DNA of 64,000 bases from Aquamicrobium zhengzhouense (GCF_016124105.1 NZ_JADGMQ010000003.1:186001-250000); one strand, 5' to 3'; numbered from the stretch's first letter, positions 47,037 through 58,051 are shown. The notes: generated by a model not told the origin, from the letters alone. A program made the numbers and translations.

Positions 47037-47070
47037 AGAAAGGCCACCTCCGGGTGGCCTTTCTCGTTTG
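47037..47070 (+). terminator. Hairpin terminator after the SPOR gene
   Basis: AGAAAGGCCACC (47037-47048) pairs perfectly over 12 bp with GGTGGCCTTTCT (47053-47064) around a TCCG loop, followed by CGTTTG. It probably separates or attenuates transcription into nagZ. Confidence 0.75.
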
Positions 47071-47137
47071 TGGACCAACCCCGACGGCGCTGGACAGTCG
47101 GGTGCACGATGTCTCGCTTCCAGATATGATTCGAGTC

Positions 47138-48157
47138 ATGAGCGAATCAAAAGCAATGATCGTCGGCGCGTCCGGCGCGACACTGACATCCGAGGAAATT
47201 GCCTTTTACCGCGAACAGCGGCCTTGGGGATTCATTCTGTTCGCGCGCAATATTGTCGACGCTGAGCAGGTGCGAGAGCTTGTGGCTGCGATGCGCGATT
47301 GTGCCGGCAGCCCGAATGCTCCGGTCTTCATCGATCAAGAGGGAGGGCGGGTCCAACGACTGCGTCCGCCGCTCGCACCAAACTACCCCGCGGGGGCGGC
47401 CCTCGGCGCGCTATATCAGCGCGACCCAAATGCCGGACTCCGCTCTGCCTGGCTGGTCTCGCGGCTTCATGCGTTCGATCTACGCAAACTCGGAATAACT
47501 GCCGACTGCCTCCCGGTACTCGATGTTCCCGTAGAGGGGGCGCACGACGTGATCGGAGACCGTGCCTATGGCAAGGAGCCGGGTATCGTTGCGGTGATGG
47601 GCCGAGCCGCCATGGAGGGACTGAAGGCGGGGGGAGTGCTGCCGGTAATCAAGCATATTCCGGGACACGGACGCGCATTTGCCGATAGCCATTTCAACCT
47701 GCCTGTCGTCGACGCGACGCTTGACGAGTTACGGACGCATGATTTTCCGCCGTTCCGGGCTCTGTCCGATGCTCCAATGGCGATGACGGCGCACGTTGTC
47801 TATACGGCCATCGATCCGGACCATCCGGTTACGACCTCTCCACGTGCCGTCAACGAGATCATCCGCGGCGAGCTGGAATTTGACGGGCTGCTCATGAGCG
47901 ATGACGTCTCGATGAAGGCCCTCTCCGGCGACTTCGAAGAGCGGACCCGTGGGATCTTCGAGGCCGGTTGTGATGTCGTCCTCCATTGCAACGGCCTGAT
48001 GGACGAGATGAAGGCGGTGGCGACGCAAACGCCGGTTCTTTCAGGCGAGGCCTTGCGTCGCGCGACGGCTGCCTTGCAGGGGCTGAACGTAATCGACACT
48101 GCAGTTGAAGAAGAAGTGCGCGCAGAGTTCGCGGCCTTGTATGAGGCGGTAGCATAG
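47138..48157 (+). CDS. nagZ: Beta-N-acetylhexosaminidase (NagZ, GH3)
   Basis: Cytosolic peptidoglycan-recycling enzyme that removes GlcNAc from anhydro-muropeptides. 339 residues. N-terminal PWGFILFARNI; FIDQEGGRVQRLRPP substrate loop; KHIPGHGRAFADSHFNLP, the GH3 NagZ His/Asp catalytic loop (about residues 172-189); and the nucleophile in LLMSDDVSMKAL. ATG 47138 is chosen for its match to family N-termini (MSESKAMIVGASG); ATG 47126 is possible. Upstream of scpA with a 9-bp gap. Confidence 0.95.
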   Translation: MSESKAMIVGASGATLTSEEIAFYREQRPWGFILFARNIVDAEQVRELVAAMRDCAGSPNAPVFIDQEGGRVQRLRPPLAPNYPAGAALGALYQRDPNAGLRSAWLVSRLHAFDLRKLGITADCLPVLDVPVEGAHDVIGDRAYGKEPGIVAVMGRAAMEGLKAGGVLPVIKHIPGHGRAFADSHFNLPVVDATLDELRTHDFPPFRALSDAPMAMTAHVVYTAIDPDHPVTTSPRAVNEIIRGELEFDGLLMSDDVSMKALSGDFEERTRGIFEAGCDVVLHCNGLMDEMKAVATQTPVLSGEALRRATAALQGLNVIDTAVEEEVRAEFAALYEAVA

Positions 48158-48166
48158 GAACAGCCA

Positions 48167-49006
48167 TTGTCCACGACAGCATCCAAAGCTGACGTTCCGA
48201 TGGAACGGCTCTGGAGTGACGAAGAGGAGAAGCCAGGCATCTCCGAGCCGTCACTGGTTGTGGACGTGGATGGCTTTGAAGGTCCGCTGGACCTACTTTT
48301 GCATCTGGCACGGACGCAAAAGGTCGACCTTGCTCGGATCTCGATTGGTGCGCTGGTCGACCAATACATCTTATTCATCGAGCAGGCGCGTCGCATGCGG
48401 CTGGAACTGGCCGCTGATTACTTGGTGATGGCGGCGTGGCTCGCTTATCTGAAGTCGAAGCTGCTCATACCCAAGCAGCCGGACGACGAAGGCGAGAGCG
48501 GCGAGGAGATGGCAGCGGTCCTCCAGTTCCGGCTGAAGCGGCTGGAGGCCATGCGTGACGCGGCAGCGCGTTTGGTTAATCGCAATCGGTTGGGCCGAGA
48601 CGTTTTCGCGCGTGGAATGCCTGAGATGGTGATCATCGAAAAGCATAACGAATACACCGCCACGCTTTATGATCTTCTGACAGCCTACGCCGCTCAGCGC
48701 CAGCGCCAGGCAGTCAGTACGGTTCAGATCGCGAAGCGAGGTGTTTGGTCGTTGAAGCAGGCGCGCGAGTTATTGACGCGAATGATTGGCGAGGTCCGCG
48801 ACTGGACGGCGCTTGATCACTTTCTTCTCCGTTGGACCACGAAGCCGGAGCAAAGGGCTACTGCCATTGCGAGTTCGTTCGCGGCCAGTCTCGAAATGGT
48901 GCGGGATGGGACGCTTGAGGTCCGGCAGGACGGTGCGTTTTCACCGATCTACCTGCGAGAGCGCCGATCCGATCCTATTCGAACGGGGGAGGGGGCTGAT
49001 GAATGA
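48167..49006 (+). CDS. scpA: Segregation and condensation protein A
   Basis: Kleisin subunit of the SMC-ScpAB condensin. 279 residues. N-terminal signature VDGFEGPLDLLLHLARTQKVDLARISI, MAAWLAYLKSKLLIP, and a C-terminal winged-helix region FAASLEMVRDGTLEVRQDGAFSPIYL. The start is TTG 48167 with AGGAA 7 bp upstream; ATG 48200 would lose conserved-neutral residues only. It overlaps scpB by 8 bp (ATGAATGA), so the two are translationally coupled. Confidence 0.95.
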   Translation: MSTTASKADVPMERLWSDEEEKPGISEPSLVVDVDGFEGPLDLLLHLARTQKVDLARISIGALVDQYILFIEQARRMRLELAADYLVMAAWLAYLKSKLLIPKQPDDEGESGEEMAAVLQFRLKRLEAMRDAAARLVNRNRLGRDVFARGMPEMVIIEKHNEYTATLYDLLTAYAAQRQRQAVSTVQIAKRGVWSLKQARELLTRMIGEVRDWTALDHFLLRWTTKPEQRATAIASSFAASLEMVRDGTLEVRQDGAFSPIYLRERRSDPIRTGEGADE

Positions 49007-49721
49007 CACTGGCGCCAAGATCATTCCTTTCGACAAGGAAGGTGATCATGGGAATGTTGTCTTCCACACTGATATCCTCGAAGCGGTTCGTATGGCGGAG
49101 GCAATCATCTTCGCATCCGCATCGCCTGTCTCCGAAAAAGCGCTCGCTGAGCGTCTGCCGGAAGGGGCCCAGGTTCGCGAAGTCGTCCTTGAACTTCAGC
49201 GGCAGTATGAGCGTCGGGGCGTCAATCTTGTGCGCGTCGCGGACGCCTGGGCGTTTCGAACTGCTGGTGATCTTGCATTCCTGATGAGCCGAGACGCGGT
49301 GCAACAAAAGAAACTCTCTCGAGCGGCACTCGAGGTCTTGTCGATCATTGCCTATCATCAGCCAGTCACAAGGGCGGAAATCGAGGAAGTTCGCGGAGTC
49401 GAAACGTCAAAGGGAACGATCGATACGCTTCTCGAGACCGGTTGGATTCGTATGCGGGGGCGAAGGAAGACGCCGGGCCGGCCAGTTACATACGGCACGA
49501 CTGACGTATTTCTTGACCATTTCGGTCTCGAAGAGCTACGTGATCTTCCGGGTATCGACGAACTTAAAGGGGCGGGTCTGCTGTCGGCTCGGATGCCAGC
49601 CAATTTCGCGATCCCACAACCCCCTGTGGATCATGACGCATTGACCGACGATGAGGACCCGCTTGAGGATCTCGATCTTGAGGGGCTAGGGCTGTTGACA
49701 CCTCGCGCCATGGATGATTGA
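48999..49721 (+). CDS. scpB: Segregation and condensation protein B
   Basis: Partner of ScpA in the condensin complex; dimer with two winged helices per chain. 240 residues. Signatures: RMAEAIIFASASPVSEKALA, GVNLVRVADAWAFRTAGDLA, LSRAALEVLSIIAYHQPVTR and EIEEVRGVETSKGTIDTLLE with GWI. An acidic tail (TDDEDPLEDLDLEGLG) follows. Strong GGGGGAGGGGG ribosome-binding site just before ATG 48999 inside the end of scpA. Confidence 0.95.
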   Translation: MNDTGAKIIPFDKEGDHGNVVFHTDILEAVRMAEAIIFASASPVSEKALAERLPEGAQVREVVLELQRQYERRGVNLVRVADAWAFRTAGDLAFLMSRDAVQQKKLSRAALEVLSIIAYHQPVTRAEIEEVRGVETSKGTIDTLLETGWIRMRGRRKTPGRPVTYGTTDVFLDHFGLEELRDLPGIDELKGAGLLSARMPANFAIPQPPVDHDALTDDEDPLEDLDLEGLGLLTPRAMDD

Positions 49722-49770
49722 CCAAGGTTGGTCTTCCACATAACCGGTAGGCCAGACGGGTCGGTAACGA

Positions 49771-50871
49771 GTGGCTGCGAATTCTTCATCGGTTCAGGTA
49801 ACAGCGGGGGTGTCTTTTGCCGCCCGGCTCAGGTTCGAAAATATCAGTCATGAATTTTTGCCCGGGCTGGCCACGCTTCATGATGTTTCTCTGACCGCGG
49901 ATGCCGGCGAGGTTCTTTGCCTCTTGGGTCCCTCTGGTTCTGGGAAGACAACATTGTTGCGCATTGCGGCGGGTCTGCAGGGGCAGACACGCGGACGCCT
50001 GTTTCTGAACGAACGCGAGATCGCTGGACCCGAGGTATTTCTTCCTCCCGAAAAGCGTTCAATCGGCCTCGTTTTTCAGGACTTCGCGCTTTTCCCGCAT
50101 CTGAGCATCATCGACAACGTGCGTTTCGGACTTACTGCGCTCTCGAAAGATGAGGCACGGCGCGAGGCAATGAACGCGCTTAAGCGCGTCGGTCTGGCCC
50201 ATTATGCAGATGCGTATCCGCAGGCATTATCCGGCGGACAGCAGCAGCGCGTCGCGCTGGCGCGTGCGATTGCTCCGCGCCCGGCCGTGCTGTTGATGGA
50301 CGAACCGTTTTCCGGCCTCGATTCGCGTCTGCGGGACATGGTCCGCGCCGAGACCCTCGAAATCCTGCGCCGCAGTCGCGCGACCGCCATAGTTGTTACG
50401 CATGATGCCGAGGAGGCTATGCGGCTTGGCGACAAAATTGCGCTGTTGAAGGACGGAAACCTCGTCCAGGTTGGCACGGCCCAGCAGCTTTACAACCAGC
50501 CTTCGAACCTGTTTGCTGCAGGCTTCTTTTCGGAACTGAACGTCTTCGAGGGCAGAGCGCAAAACGGGGTCGTGGAAACTCCCTTGGGACGCTTTTCGGC
50601 AAACGGGCTGTCGGACGGAACTGCCGCATCAGTCGCCTTTCGTTTGTCCGCGTTCGATATATCGGAGAAGAGCGGCGAAATACCGGCCAGGGTGTTATCT
50701 CGCCGTTTTCTTGGAGTGATAGAATTGGTTGAGCTGGCTGTTCCAGGATCGGAAGTACCGGTTAGAGCGCGTGTCAGGTGCGGCGCTTTGTCCGGTGACG
50801 ATCGGGAAATTTGGCTCACGATACGTGAAACGGATGTGCTTGTGTTTGCAAGAAGCGACAACAGCGCATAG
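49771..50871 (+). CDS. Orphan ABC transporter ATP-binding protein (FbpC/PotA-like)
   Basis: A 366-residue ABC ATPase: Walker [13 protein letters not shown] (about 53-64), Q-loop [12 protein letters not shown], signature [14 protein letters not shown], Walker [13 protein letters not shown], switch His in VVTHDAEEA. Residues ~250-366 form an OB/TOBE-like regulatory domain as in importers of iron, polyamine or sulfate. No permease or binding-protein gene is nearby; the neighbours are scpB and tatA. It may energise a transporter encoded elsewhere. The start is GTG 49771 with a weak ribosome-binding site. Confidence 0.9.
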   Translation: MAANSSSVQVTAGVSFAARLRFENISHEFLPGLATLHDVSLTADAGEVLCLLGPSGSGKTTLLRIAAGLQGQTRGRLFLNEREIAGPEVFLPPEKRSIGLVFQDFALFPHLSIIDNVRFGLTALSKDEARREAMNALKRVGLAHYADAYPQALSGGQQQRVALARAIAPRPAVLLMDEPFSGLDSRLRDMVRAETLEILRRSRATAIVVTHDAEEAMRLGDKIALLKDGNLVQVGTAQQLYNQPSNLFAAGFFSELNVFEGRAQNGVVETPLGRFSANGLSDGTAASVAFRLSAFDISEKSGEIPARVLSRRFLGVIELVELAVPGSEVPVRARVRCGALSGDDREIWLTIRETDVLVFARSDNSA

Positions 50872-50927
50872 ATCAAATCCTAGGCTGGCTCGACCGGTCG
50901 GGGGAAACATTCGAGAGAGAGTTACAA

Positions 50928-51143
50928 ATGGGTACTTTTTCGGTCTGGCATTGGCTCATCGTTCTGGTCGTAGTCTTGCTTCTGTTCGGTCGTGGTAAGA
51001 TCCCGGAACTGATGGGTGACATGGCTAAGGGTATCAAGAGCTTCAAGAAGGGCATGTCCGACGAGGACGAGCCGAAGACGGTTGAGCATCGCCCTGAGGA
51101 GACGGTAGCGTCGACCAAGGAAAAGGCTGGCAAGACGTCCTAA
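50928..51143 (+). CDS. tatA: Sec-independent translocase TatA
   Basis: Pore-forming subunit of the twin-arginine pathway. 71 residues: short N-terminal membrane helix ([21 protein letters not shown], residues 7-27), FGRGKIPE hinge, amphipathic helix [16 protein letters not shown] and a charged tail. It exports folded proteins. First gene of tatABC; tatB follows 39 bp later. Confidence 0.97.
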   Translation: MGTFSVWHWLIVLVVVLLLFGRGKIPELMGDMAKGIKSFKKGMSDEDEPKTVEHRPEETVASTKEKAGKTS

Positions 51144-51182
51144 GGGCTCGTGCCCACCTTTTCTGCGTCGGAGTGAGAAGCG

Positions 51183-51743
51183 ATGTTTGACATCGGCTGG
51201 AGCGAGATGCTGGTGATCGCAATTGTGGTCATCGTCGTCGTTGGCCCCAAAGAATTGCCTGGAATGCTGCGGACTTTTGGCAAGACGACTGCGAAATTGC
51301 GCGTCATGGCCAATGATTTCCGCAAGCAGTTCGATGAGGCCATGAAAGAGGCCGAGCTTGACGATTTGAAGCAACTCGCAAACGACGCGCGCAGCTTGAA
51401 CCCGGCAAGCCAGATAAAGAAAGCGCTATCGCCAATGGAACAGGCAGCCCGGGACGTAAAAGCCGGGCTCGATAGCGCGATGAAGCCGGAGACGTCAGCG
51501 GTTACCGACGCCTCTGCGGATGCCGCTCAGGCGGATGAATCGGGAGACACGCCAGCCGCGGCAGCGATGAAGGCGGCGGTAGCCAAGGCCACCGCCGCGA
51601 CGGCCGCCACTGCTGCAGCGAATTCAGCGGCAGCTACCACGGCTTCCTCCCCAGAGGCCTTGGCTAGCGACGCGCTGCCTCCTGAAAACACCCAGTCAGT
51701 AGCCGCAGGCGAACAGGCCGATGCCGGCGGAGCAAAATCGTGA
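51183..51743 (+). CDS. tatB: Sec-independent translocase TatB
   Basis: Substrate-receptor subunit of the Tat system with TatC. 186 residues. MFDIGWSEMLVIAIVVIVVV with GPKELP hinge (the Glu/Pro TatB signature), amphipathic helix LRTFGKTTAKLRVMANDFRK, and a long Ala/Thr-rich disordered tail (~120-186). GGAGTGAGAAGCG lies before the ATG. Its stop overlaps the tatC GTG start by 4 bp. Confidence 0.96.
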   Translation: MFDIGWSEMLVIAIVVIVVVGPKELPGMLRTFGKTTAKLRVMANDFRKQFDEAMKEAELDDLKQLANDARSLNPASQIKKALSPMEQAARDVKAGLDSAMKPETSAVTDASADAAQADESGDTPAAAAMKAAVAKATAATAATAAANSAAATTASSPEALASDALPPENTQSVAAGEQADAGGAKS

Positions 51744-52567
51744 CTTCAGCAGATAAAGACGAGATCGAGCAGTCTTCGGCACCGCTGATCGAGCACCTCA
51801 TTGAGCTGCGCAAGCGGCTGATTTGGTCGCTTGCTGGATTTTTCCTCGCATTCCTTTTGTGCTTCTTCTTTGCGAAGGAGCTGTTTAACCTGCTGGTCCT
51901 CCCATTCCAGTGGGCCACCCAGTGGGCAGGGCTCGATACCGGGCGGGTCAATCTGATCTATACGGCGCCGCAGGAGTTCTTCTTTACCCAGATCAAACTA
52001 GGAATGTTCGGTGGTCTTGTGCTGGCGTTTCCGGTGATTGCAACCCAGCTCTACAAATTCGTGGCGCCGGGCCTCTATCGGAATGAACGACGGGCCTTTC
52101 TGCCTTTCCTAGTTGCTGCCCCCATCCTGTTCTTGTTGGGTGCGGCGCTCGTCTACTTCTTCTTCACCCCGATGGTGATGTGGTTCTTCCTGGCGATGCA
52201 GCAGATCGGCCCGGATGATGAAGTGACGATCGAGCTGCTGCCGCGCGTCTCGGAATATCTTGGACTGATCATGACGCTGATCCTGGCGTTCGGATTGGTG
52301 TTCCAGCTGCCGGTGGTAACCACTCTTCTGGCGCGGGTCGGCCTTCTGTCGGCTCAAACTCTGGCCGATAAGCGCAAATGGGCGATCGTCATTGCCTTTG
52401 TCGTGGCGGCTGTGATCACTCCGCCCGATCCGGTCAGCCAGATCGGATTGGCGCTTCCTACGATACTGCTTTACGAAATCTCGATCATCTTGTGCCGCCG
52501 CATCGAAAAGACGCGTGAAAAGGAACGACTGGCGCGGGAAGCTGAAGCGGCTGAACCGACGACATGA
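51740..52567 (+). CDS. tatC: Sec-independent translocase TatC
   Basis: Six-helix membrane core that recognises the twin-arginine signal. 275 residues. N-terminal PLIEHLIELRKRLIWSLAGF, YTAPQEFFFTQIKLGMFGG, the proline-rich FVAPGLYRNERRAFLPF, and DPVSQIGLALPTILLYEISI near the end. GTG start overlaps tatB (GTGA), so translation is coupled. Completes tatABC. Confidence 0.97.
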   Translation: MTSADKDEIEQSSAPLIEHLIELRKRLIWSLAGFFLAFLLCFFFAKELFNLLVLPFQWATQWAGLDTGRVNLIYTAPQEFFFTQIKLGMFGGLVLAFPVIATQLYKFVAPGLYRNERRAFLPFLVAAPILFLLGAALVYFFFTPMVMWFFLAMQQIGPDDEVTIELLPRVSEYLGLIMTLILAFGLVFQLPVVTTLLARVGLLSAQTLADKRKWAIVIAFVVAAVITPPDPVSQIGLALPTILLYEISIILCRRIEKTREKERLAREAEAAEPTT

Positions 52568-52588
52568 TCAGTGAGAACTCTGCCTGGC

Positions 52589-54047
<1,459 letters not shown>

Positions 54048-54048
<1 letters not shown>

Positions 54049-54830
54049 TGCGCATTTTGCTGACCAATGATGATGGCATCCACGCAGAGGGCCTTCAGGT
54101 TCTCGAGCGGATTGCGCGCCAGCTTTGCGACGAGGTTTGGGTGGTTGCGCCGGAGACTGACCAGTCAGGCTTCGCGCACTCGCTTTCGCTTTCCGAGCCA
54201 CTGCGGATGCGCAAGGTCAGCGAGCGGCACTATGCCGTTCGTGGAACACCGACGGATTGCGTGATCATGGGCGTGCGGCACCTGCTGCCAGAGCCACCTG
54301 ACCTGATCCTGTCCGGCGTAAATGCTGGGTCCAACGTTGCCGATGACGTGACCTATTCGGGAACGATCGCCGGCGCGATGGAAGGCACTTTGCTGGGTAT
54401 CAGGTCAATAGCGCTAAGCCAGGCCTATTCCTTGTCGGAAGATGGTCGTGAGGTGAATTGGGCAACGGCAGAAGAGCATGCTCCGCACGTATTGCGTCAG
54501 CTGATTGGGCTCGACCTACCACGGAATGTGTTCCTCAACCTGAACTTCCCGAATTGTGACCCCGATGAGGTGAGGGGTGTAGCCGTGACTGATCAGGGCA
54601 AGCTTTCGCATGGGCTTTGGCTCGAAGAGCGCAAGGATGGTCGGGGCTTCCCTTACTTCTGGCTGCGTTTTGGTCGTGACCCTGGTGAGATCCGCGATGG
54701 TACCGATATCGCAGCGCTTCGTGCCAGCATGATCTCGGTGACACCGTTGCACATGGATCTCACGGCGTATGCGGTGAAAGACCAGATTGCCAATGCGCTC
54801 GCCAAGGCGCCAGCGCGCCAGCAGAGCTGA
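54048..54830 (+). CDS. surE: 5'/3'-nucleotidase SurE
   Basis: Stress-survival nucleotide phosphatase, 260 residues. N-terminal metal site [20 protein letters not shown] (Asp-Asp), [20 protein letters not shown], and [20 protein letters not shown] (Asn/Ser ligands). Acts on nucleoside monophosphates. Between serS and pcm, an arrangement widespread in proteobacteria; pcm starts 2 bp after its stop. Confidence 0.97.
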
Positions 54831-54832
54831 CA

Positions 54833-55480
54833 ATGGACGAGGCGGAACGCGAACGCTTTGCGGCATTTCTGCTGCGGATGCGAAGCAGCAATTTGAACCA
54901 TCGAGATCTGATGGCGGCAGTTGAGGCAACGCCTCGCTCGTCCTTCGTGCCGCCTCAGTGGCGCGTCGATGCCTGGTCCGAGCGCTCGATTCCCATCGAG
55001 TGCGGTGAGGCGATCGAGGGGATCGACCTCCAGATGCGGGTGATTTCACTCCTGAACCTTGAGCCTGGTTCGCGGGTCCTCGAGGTCGGGACCGGCTCGG
55101 GCTATACGTCTGCCGTCATGTCCAGGCTATCGGCCCGCGTCCTGACGCTGGATCGTTTCCGCACGCTGTGTGATGCCGCGCGTCAACGCCACGAAACGCT
55201 TGGAATTTCCAATATCCTCGTGCGCCAGGCAGATGGGACAAACGGTGCGGCGGCAGAGGGGCCGTTCGATCGTATCGTTATATGGGCGGCTTACGAATCG
55301 CTGCCGCGTGGTTTTGTGGAGCAATTGTCGTCCGGAGGTGTGATGATCGCACCGATCGGTCCGGCAGACGGCATCCAGACGCTGGAGAAGCTTACGAAGA
55401 CCGGCAGCAGGTTCGAACGTGAAAACGTTGCAAATGTCCGCCTTCAGCCGATTGCATCAGGCATCGCTGCCGCGATCTGA
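54833..55480 (+). CDS. pcm: Protein-L-isoaspartate O-methyltransferase homologue
   Basis: 215 residues with the Pcm fold: MAAVEATPRSSFVPPQW, motif I RVLEVGTGSGYTSAVMSRLS (about 80-99), FDRIVIWAAYESLPRGFVEQ and GGVMIAPIGPADG. Position in surE-pcm supports the name. However the usual ISQP catalytic segment is replaced by IPIECGEAIEGIDLQ, so the Ser/Thr that contacts the isoaspartate is missing. It may be a divergent repair enzyme or have another substrate. See the second homologue at 4008. Confidence 0.88.
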   Translation: MDEAERERFAAFLLRMRSSNLNHRDLMAAVEATPRSSFVPPQWRVDAWSERSIPIECGEAIEGIDLQMRVISLLNLEPGSRVLEVGTGSGYTSAVMSRLSARVLTLDRFRTLCDAARQRHETLGISNILVRQADGTNGAAAEGPFDRIVIWAAYESLPRGFVEQLSSGGVMIAPIGPADGIQTLEKLTKTGSRFERENVANVRLQPIASGIAAAI

Positions 55481-55587
55481 CTACGGTACGCAGTCTGTAA
55501 ACATTCATTTCCTCGGATTAACGGCCCAGTAACATTAACGCGCTTTAATCGAACCATTCATTGGTATCGAGTGTTGCGGGTAGTGTG

Positions 55588-56883
55588 ATGGGTTTCGCAG
55601 TTTCAGGCCAAAACCGCCGTGTTCTGTTGCGCGGAGCCGCTGTCATCCTGATTGGCGGTCTCACCGCCGGATGCAGTTCGGGAGCAATGCGCTTCGAGGA
55701 CCTGGCCGGTCCGCAGGCCAGCGTTTCCAATCAGCAATATTCGGGATCCGCGTATGGCGTGGATCCGACCGCAACCGGTTCGATTTCATCGGCGCCACGG
55801 CAGGGCGGCTTGCTGAACCGGCTGACTCCACGACCACGGCAGGATCTCGGTGGGCAGTACGCAGCAGCGCCATCGCAGAACAGCTGGCAAAACAACAGTG
55901 CCCCGCAGCCGGTTTATTCAGCGCCCGCATCGCCCGTCTCAGCCGGACCTGCACTGGCACCGGTGATGCGCAGCAGCCTTGATCCTGCACCCGCCGTCCC
56001 GCCTGCGGCTCGACACGCGGAATCGCGTCCGTCCACCGCGTCGGGTGCTTTTGGGCAGACGGATCAGGTCGCACGCGTTCCTACGCCAACGAAGGCCCCT
56101 GATGGCCGGGTAGTGAATCAGTCTACCAATCTGACACAAACAGCACAGCTGGGTACGCAGTCGGTCGCGTCCGGCGCGCAGGCCGCTGCTGCTGGCAACG
56201 TCCACAAGGTTGCGTCCGGCGACACGCTCCACTCGGTGTCACGGAAATATCAGGTCAGCGTGGATTCACTGAAGCGAGCCAATGGCCTTTCCGACGGCAA
56301 CATCCGTATCGGGCAGACGCTGACGATCCCGGGAGCCGGGGCAGCTAGTGCCCCCGTACAGGTAGTAGCGGCACCGAAGCCAGCGACGGCTGCGGTCACG
56401 CCCGAAACGCCGAAGCCGGAAGTTGCGACCTATACTCCACCGAAGAAGGCCGAGTTGCCAGTCCAGCAGGCGGCAATCGACCGCACAACGCCGGCTCCGA
56501 ACGCAACCGGCATCTCCAGCATGCGCTGGCCGGTCCGCGGTCGCGTCATCAGCGGCTTTAGCGCTTCAGGTGCGAAGAAAAACGATGGCATTGATATCGC
56601 AGTCCCGGCGGGCACGCCGATCAAGGCTGCTGAAAACGGTGTCGTGATCTATGCCGGCGACGGTCTTAAGGAATTCGGCAATACGGTTCTGGTCCGGCAC
56701 GAAAACGGGCTGGTAACCGTCTACGGCCACGCCAGCGAGCTGAAGGTTCAGCGGGGTCAGAAGGTCCGTCGTGGTGAAGATATTGCGTTGGCCGGTATGA
56801 GTGGCTCGGCAGAAATGCCGAAGCTGCACTTTGAAGTCCGGAAGGATTCCACGCCGGTCGATCCTTCGAAGTACCTCGAGTAA
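55588..56883 (+). CDS. LysM-LytM (M23-like) envelope lipoprotein, NlpD/DipM type
   Basis: About 431 residues. Lipoprotein signal with lipobox GLTAGC, a Ser/Pro/Ala-rich linker, one LysM domain (HKVASGDTLHSVSRKYQVSV ... IRIGQTLTIPG, ~206-250), and a C-terminal LytM domain (MRWPVRGRVISGFSASG onward, ~312-428). The first zinc ligand, His of HxGxD, is replaced by Asn (KKNDGIDIAVPAGTP), as in NlpD/EnvC, so it probably activates amidases rather than cutting peptidoglycan itself. Later YGHASEL and LHFEVR remain. Start is uncertain between TTG 55561, GTG 55585 and ATG 55588. Last gene of the serS-surE-pcm series. Confidence 0.9.
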   Translation: MGFAVSGQNRRVLLRGAAVILIGGLTAGCSSGAMRFEDLAGPQASVSNQQYSGSAYGVDPTATGSISSAPRQGGLLNRLTPRPRQDLGGQYAAAPSQNSWQNNSAPQPVYSAPASPVSAGPALAPVMRSSLDPAPAVPPAARHAESRPSTASGAFGQTDQVARVPTPTKAPDGRVVNQSTNLTQTAQLGTQSVASGAQAAAAGNVHKVASGDTLHSVSRKYQVSVDSLKRANGLSDGNIRIGQTLTIPGAGAASAPVQVVAAPKPATAAVTPETPKPEVATYTPPKKAELPVQQAAIDRTTPAPNATGISSMRWPVRGRVISGFSASGAKKNDGIDIAVPAGTPIKAAENGVVIYAGDGLKEFGNTVLVRHENGLVTVYGHASELKVQRGQKVRRGEDIALAGMSGSAEMPKLHFEVRKDSTPVDPSKYLE

Positions 56884-56942
56884 GCGAACCGAACAAATGT
56901 AGGGGTGTCCGTTTCGTCTCCAGTCCGGACCACCTGCAAAAT

Positions 56943-56970
56943 AAAGGCCCGCATCGCGCGGGCCTTTTTG
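56943..56970. terminator. Bidirectional intrinsic terminator
   Basis: AAAGGCCCGC (56943-56952) and GCGGGCCTTT (56958-56967), 5-nt loop, TT and T run on the + strand; A-rich flank gives a T-rich tail on the minus strand. It serves the LytM gene and the convergent DUF815 gene. Confidence 0.88.
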
Positions 56971-56993
56971 CTATTCGGGATCACCTGTCTCGC

Positions 56994-57872
56994 TTATGCT
57001 TCCAGCCGGTGACCCAGCCGACCGGCCAGATCCTGTACGAACTGCCATGCAACTCGGCCAGATCTGCTCCCGCGCGTGGTTGCCCACTCAAGCGCGTCAC
57101 GACGCAGCTCGTCAGCACCGACCTTGAGACCGAAGTGCTTTGCATAGCCGTCGATCATTTCGAGATATTCGTCCTGCGAGCATTTGTGGAAACCGAGCCA
57201 CAGGCCGAACCGATCGGATAGCGAAACCTTCTCTTCGACGGCCTCAGCCGGGTTGATTGCGGTTGACCGCTCATTCTCGATCATGTCGCGCGGCAATAGG
57301 TGCCGACGGTTGGAGGTGGCGTAGAAGATCACATTTTCCGGCCGTCCTTCGACACCACCATCGAGCGCTGCCTTGAGGGATTTGTAGGAGGCATCGTCAT
57401 GATCGAACGAGAGATCGTCACAGAACAAGATGAAATGCTGCGGCTGGCCCTTGAGGATGGTGAGAAGCTTGGGCAGCGACGAAATGTCTTCGCGATGGAT
57501 TTCGATCAGCTTCAGTCGGGGCTGATCGGGCGCACTTTCAGCCAATATTGCAGCATGCGCGGCCTTGACCAGCGATGACTTGCCCATCCCGCGGGCACCC
57601 CACAACAAGACGTTGTTCGCCGGTAATCCCCGAGAAAATCTTCGAGTATTCTCGACCAGGATATCGCGAACCCGGTCGACGCTCTTGATAAGGGAGATGT
57701 CGACGCGGTTGACCTGATGCACCGGTTCAAGCGCGCCGAGCTCAGCTGACCATACGAAGCAATCGGCCGCCGAGAGATCGCTGGGCTGCGGTTCGCGCGG
57801 AGCAAGAAGGGCGATCGTTGCGATCAATTTGTCGATCTTTTCTTCCAGCGTCTCGGGCAGGGCGGTGCTCAT
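56994..57872 (-). CDS. DUF815 AAA-type ATPase
   Basis: A 292-residue protein of the DUF815 P-loop family. Walker A is NVLLWGARGMGKSSLVKA (about 87-104), Walker B FILFCDDLSF, and sensor YATSNRRHLLPRDM; C-terminal GLKVGADELRRDALEWATTR is lid-like. Function unknown; the fold is DnaA/RuvB-like, and family members are single-gene loci in many proteobacteria. GGAAATATTTGC lies before the ATG at 57872. Divergent from yajC. Confidence 0.9.
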   Translation of the reverse strand: MSTALPETLEEKIDKLIATIALLAPREPQPSDLSAADCFVWSAELGALEPVHQVNRVDISLIKSVDRVRDILVENTRRFSRGLPANNVLLWGARGMGKSSLVKAAHAAILAESAPDQPRLKLIEIHREDISSLPKLLTILKGQPQHFILFCDDLSFDHDDASYKSLKAALDGGVEGRPENVIFYATSNRRHLLPRDMIENERSTAINPAEAVEEKVSLSDRFGLWLGFHKCSQDEYLEMIDGYAKHFGLKVGADELRRDALEWATTRGSRSGRVAWQFVQDLAGRLGHRLEA

Positions 57873-58051
57873 GCAAATATTTCCGTGCTTATCGATTGTT
57901 ACCGGCTGAGGGTCTATCATGCGTCTCAATGCCTTAAAAGGCGTGGGGTCGAAGCAGGCACGGTTGCATTGAAACCGTGAGACATTATATTCCGGCCACC
58001 TTTCAGGGGCGGTTCGGCCGGCCTTTATCACCTTCGTTTCAGGAGATTTCC

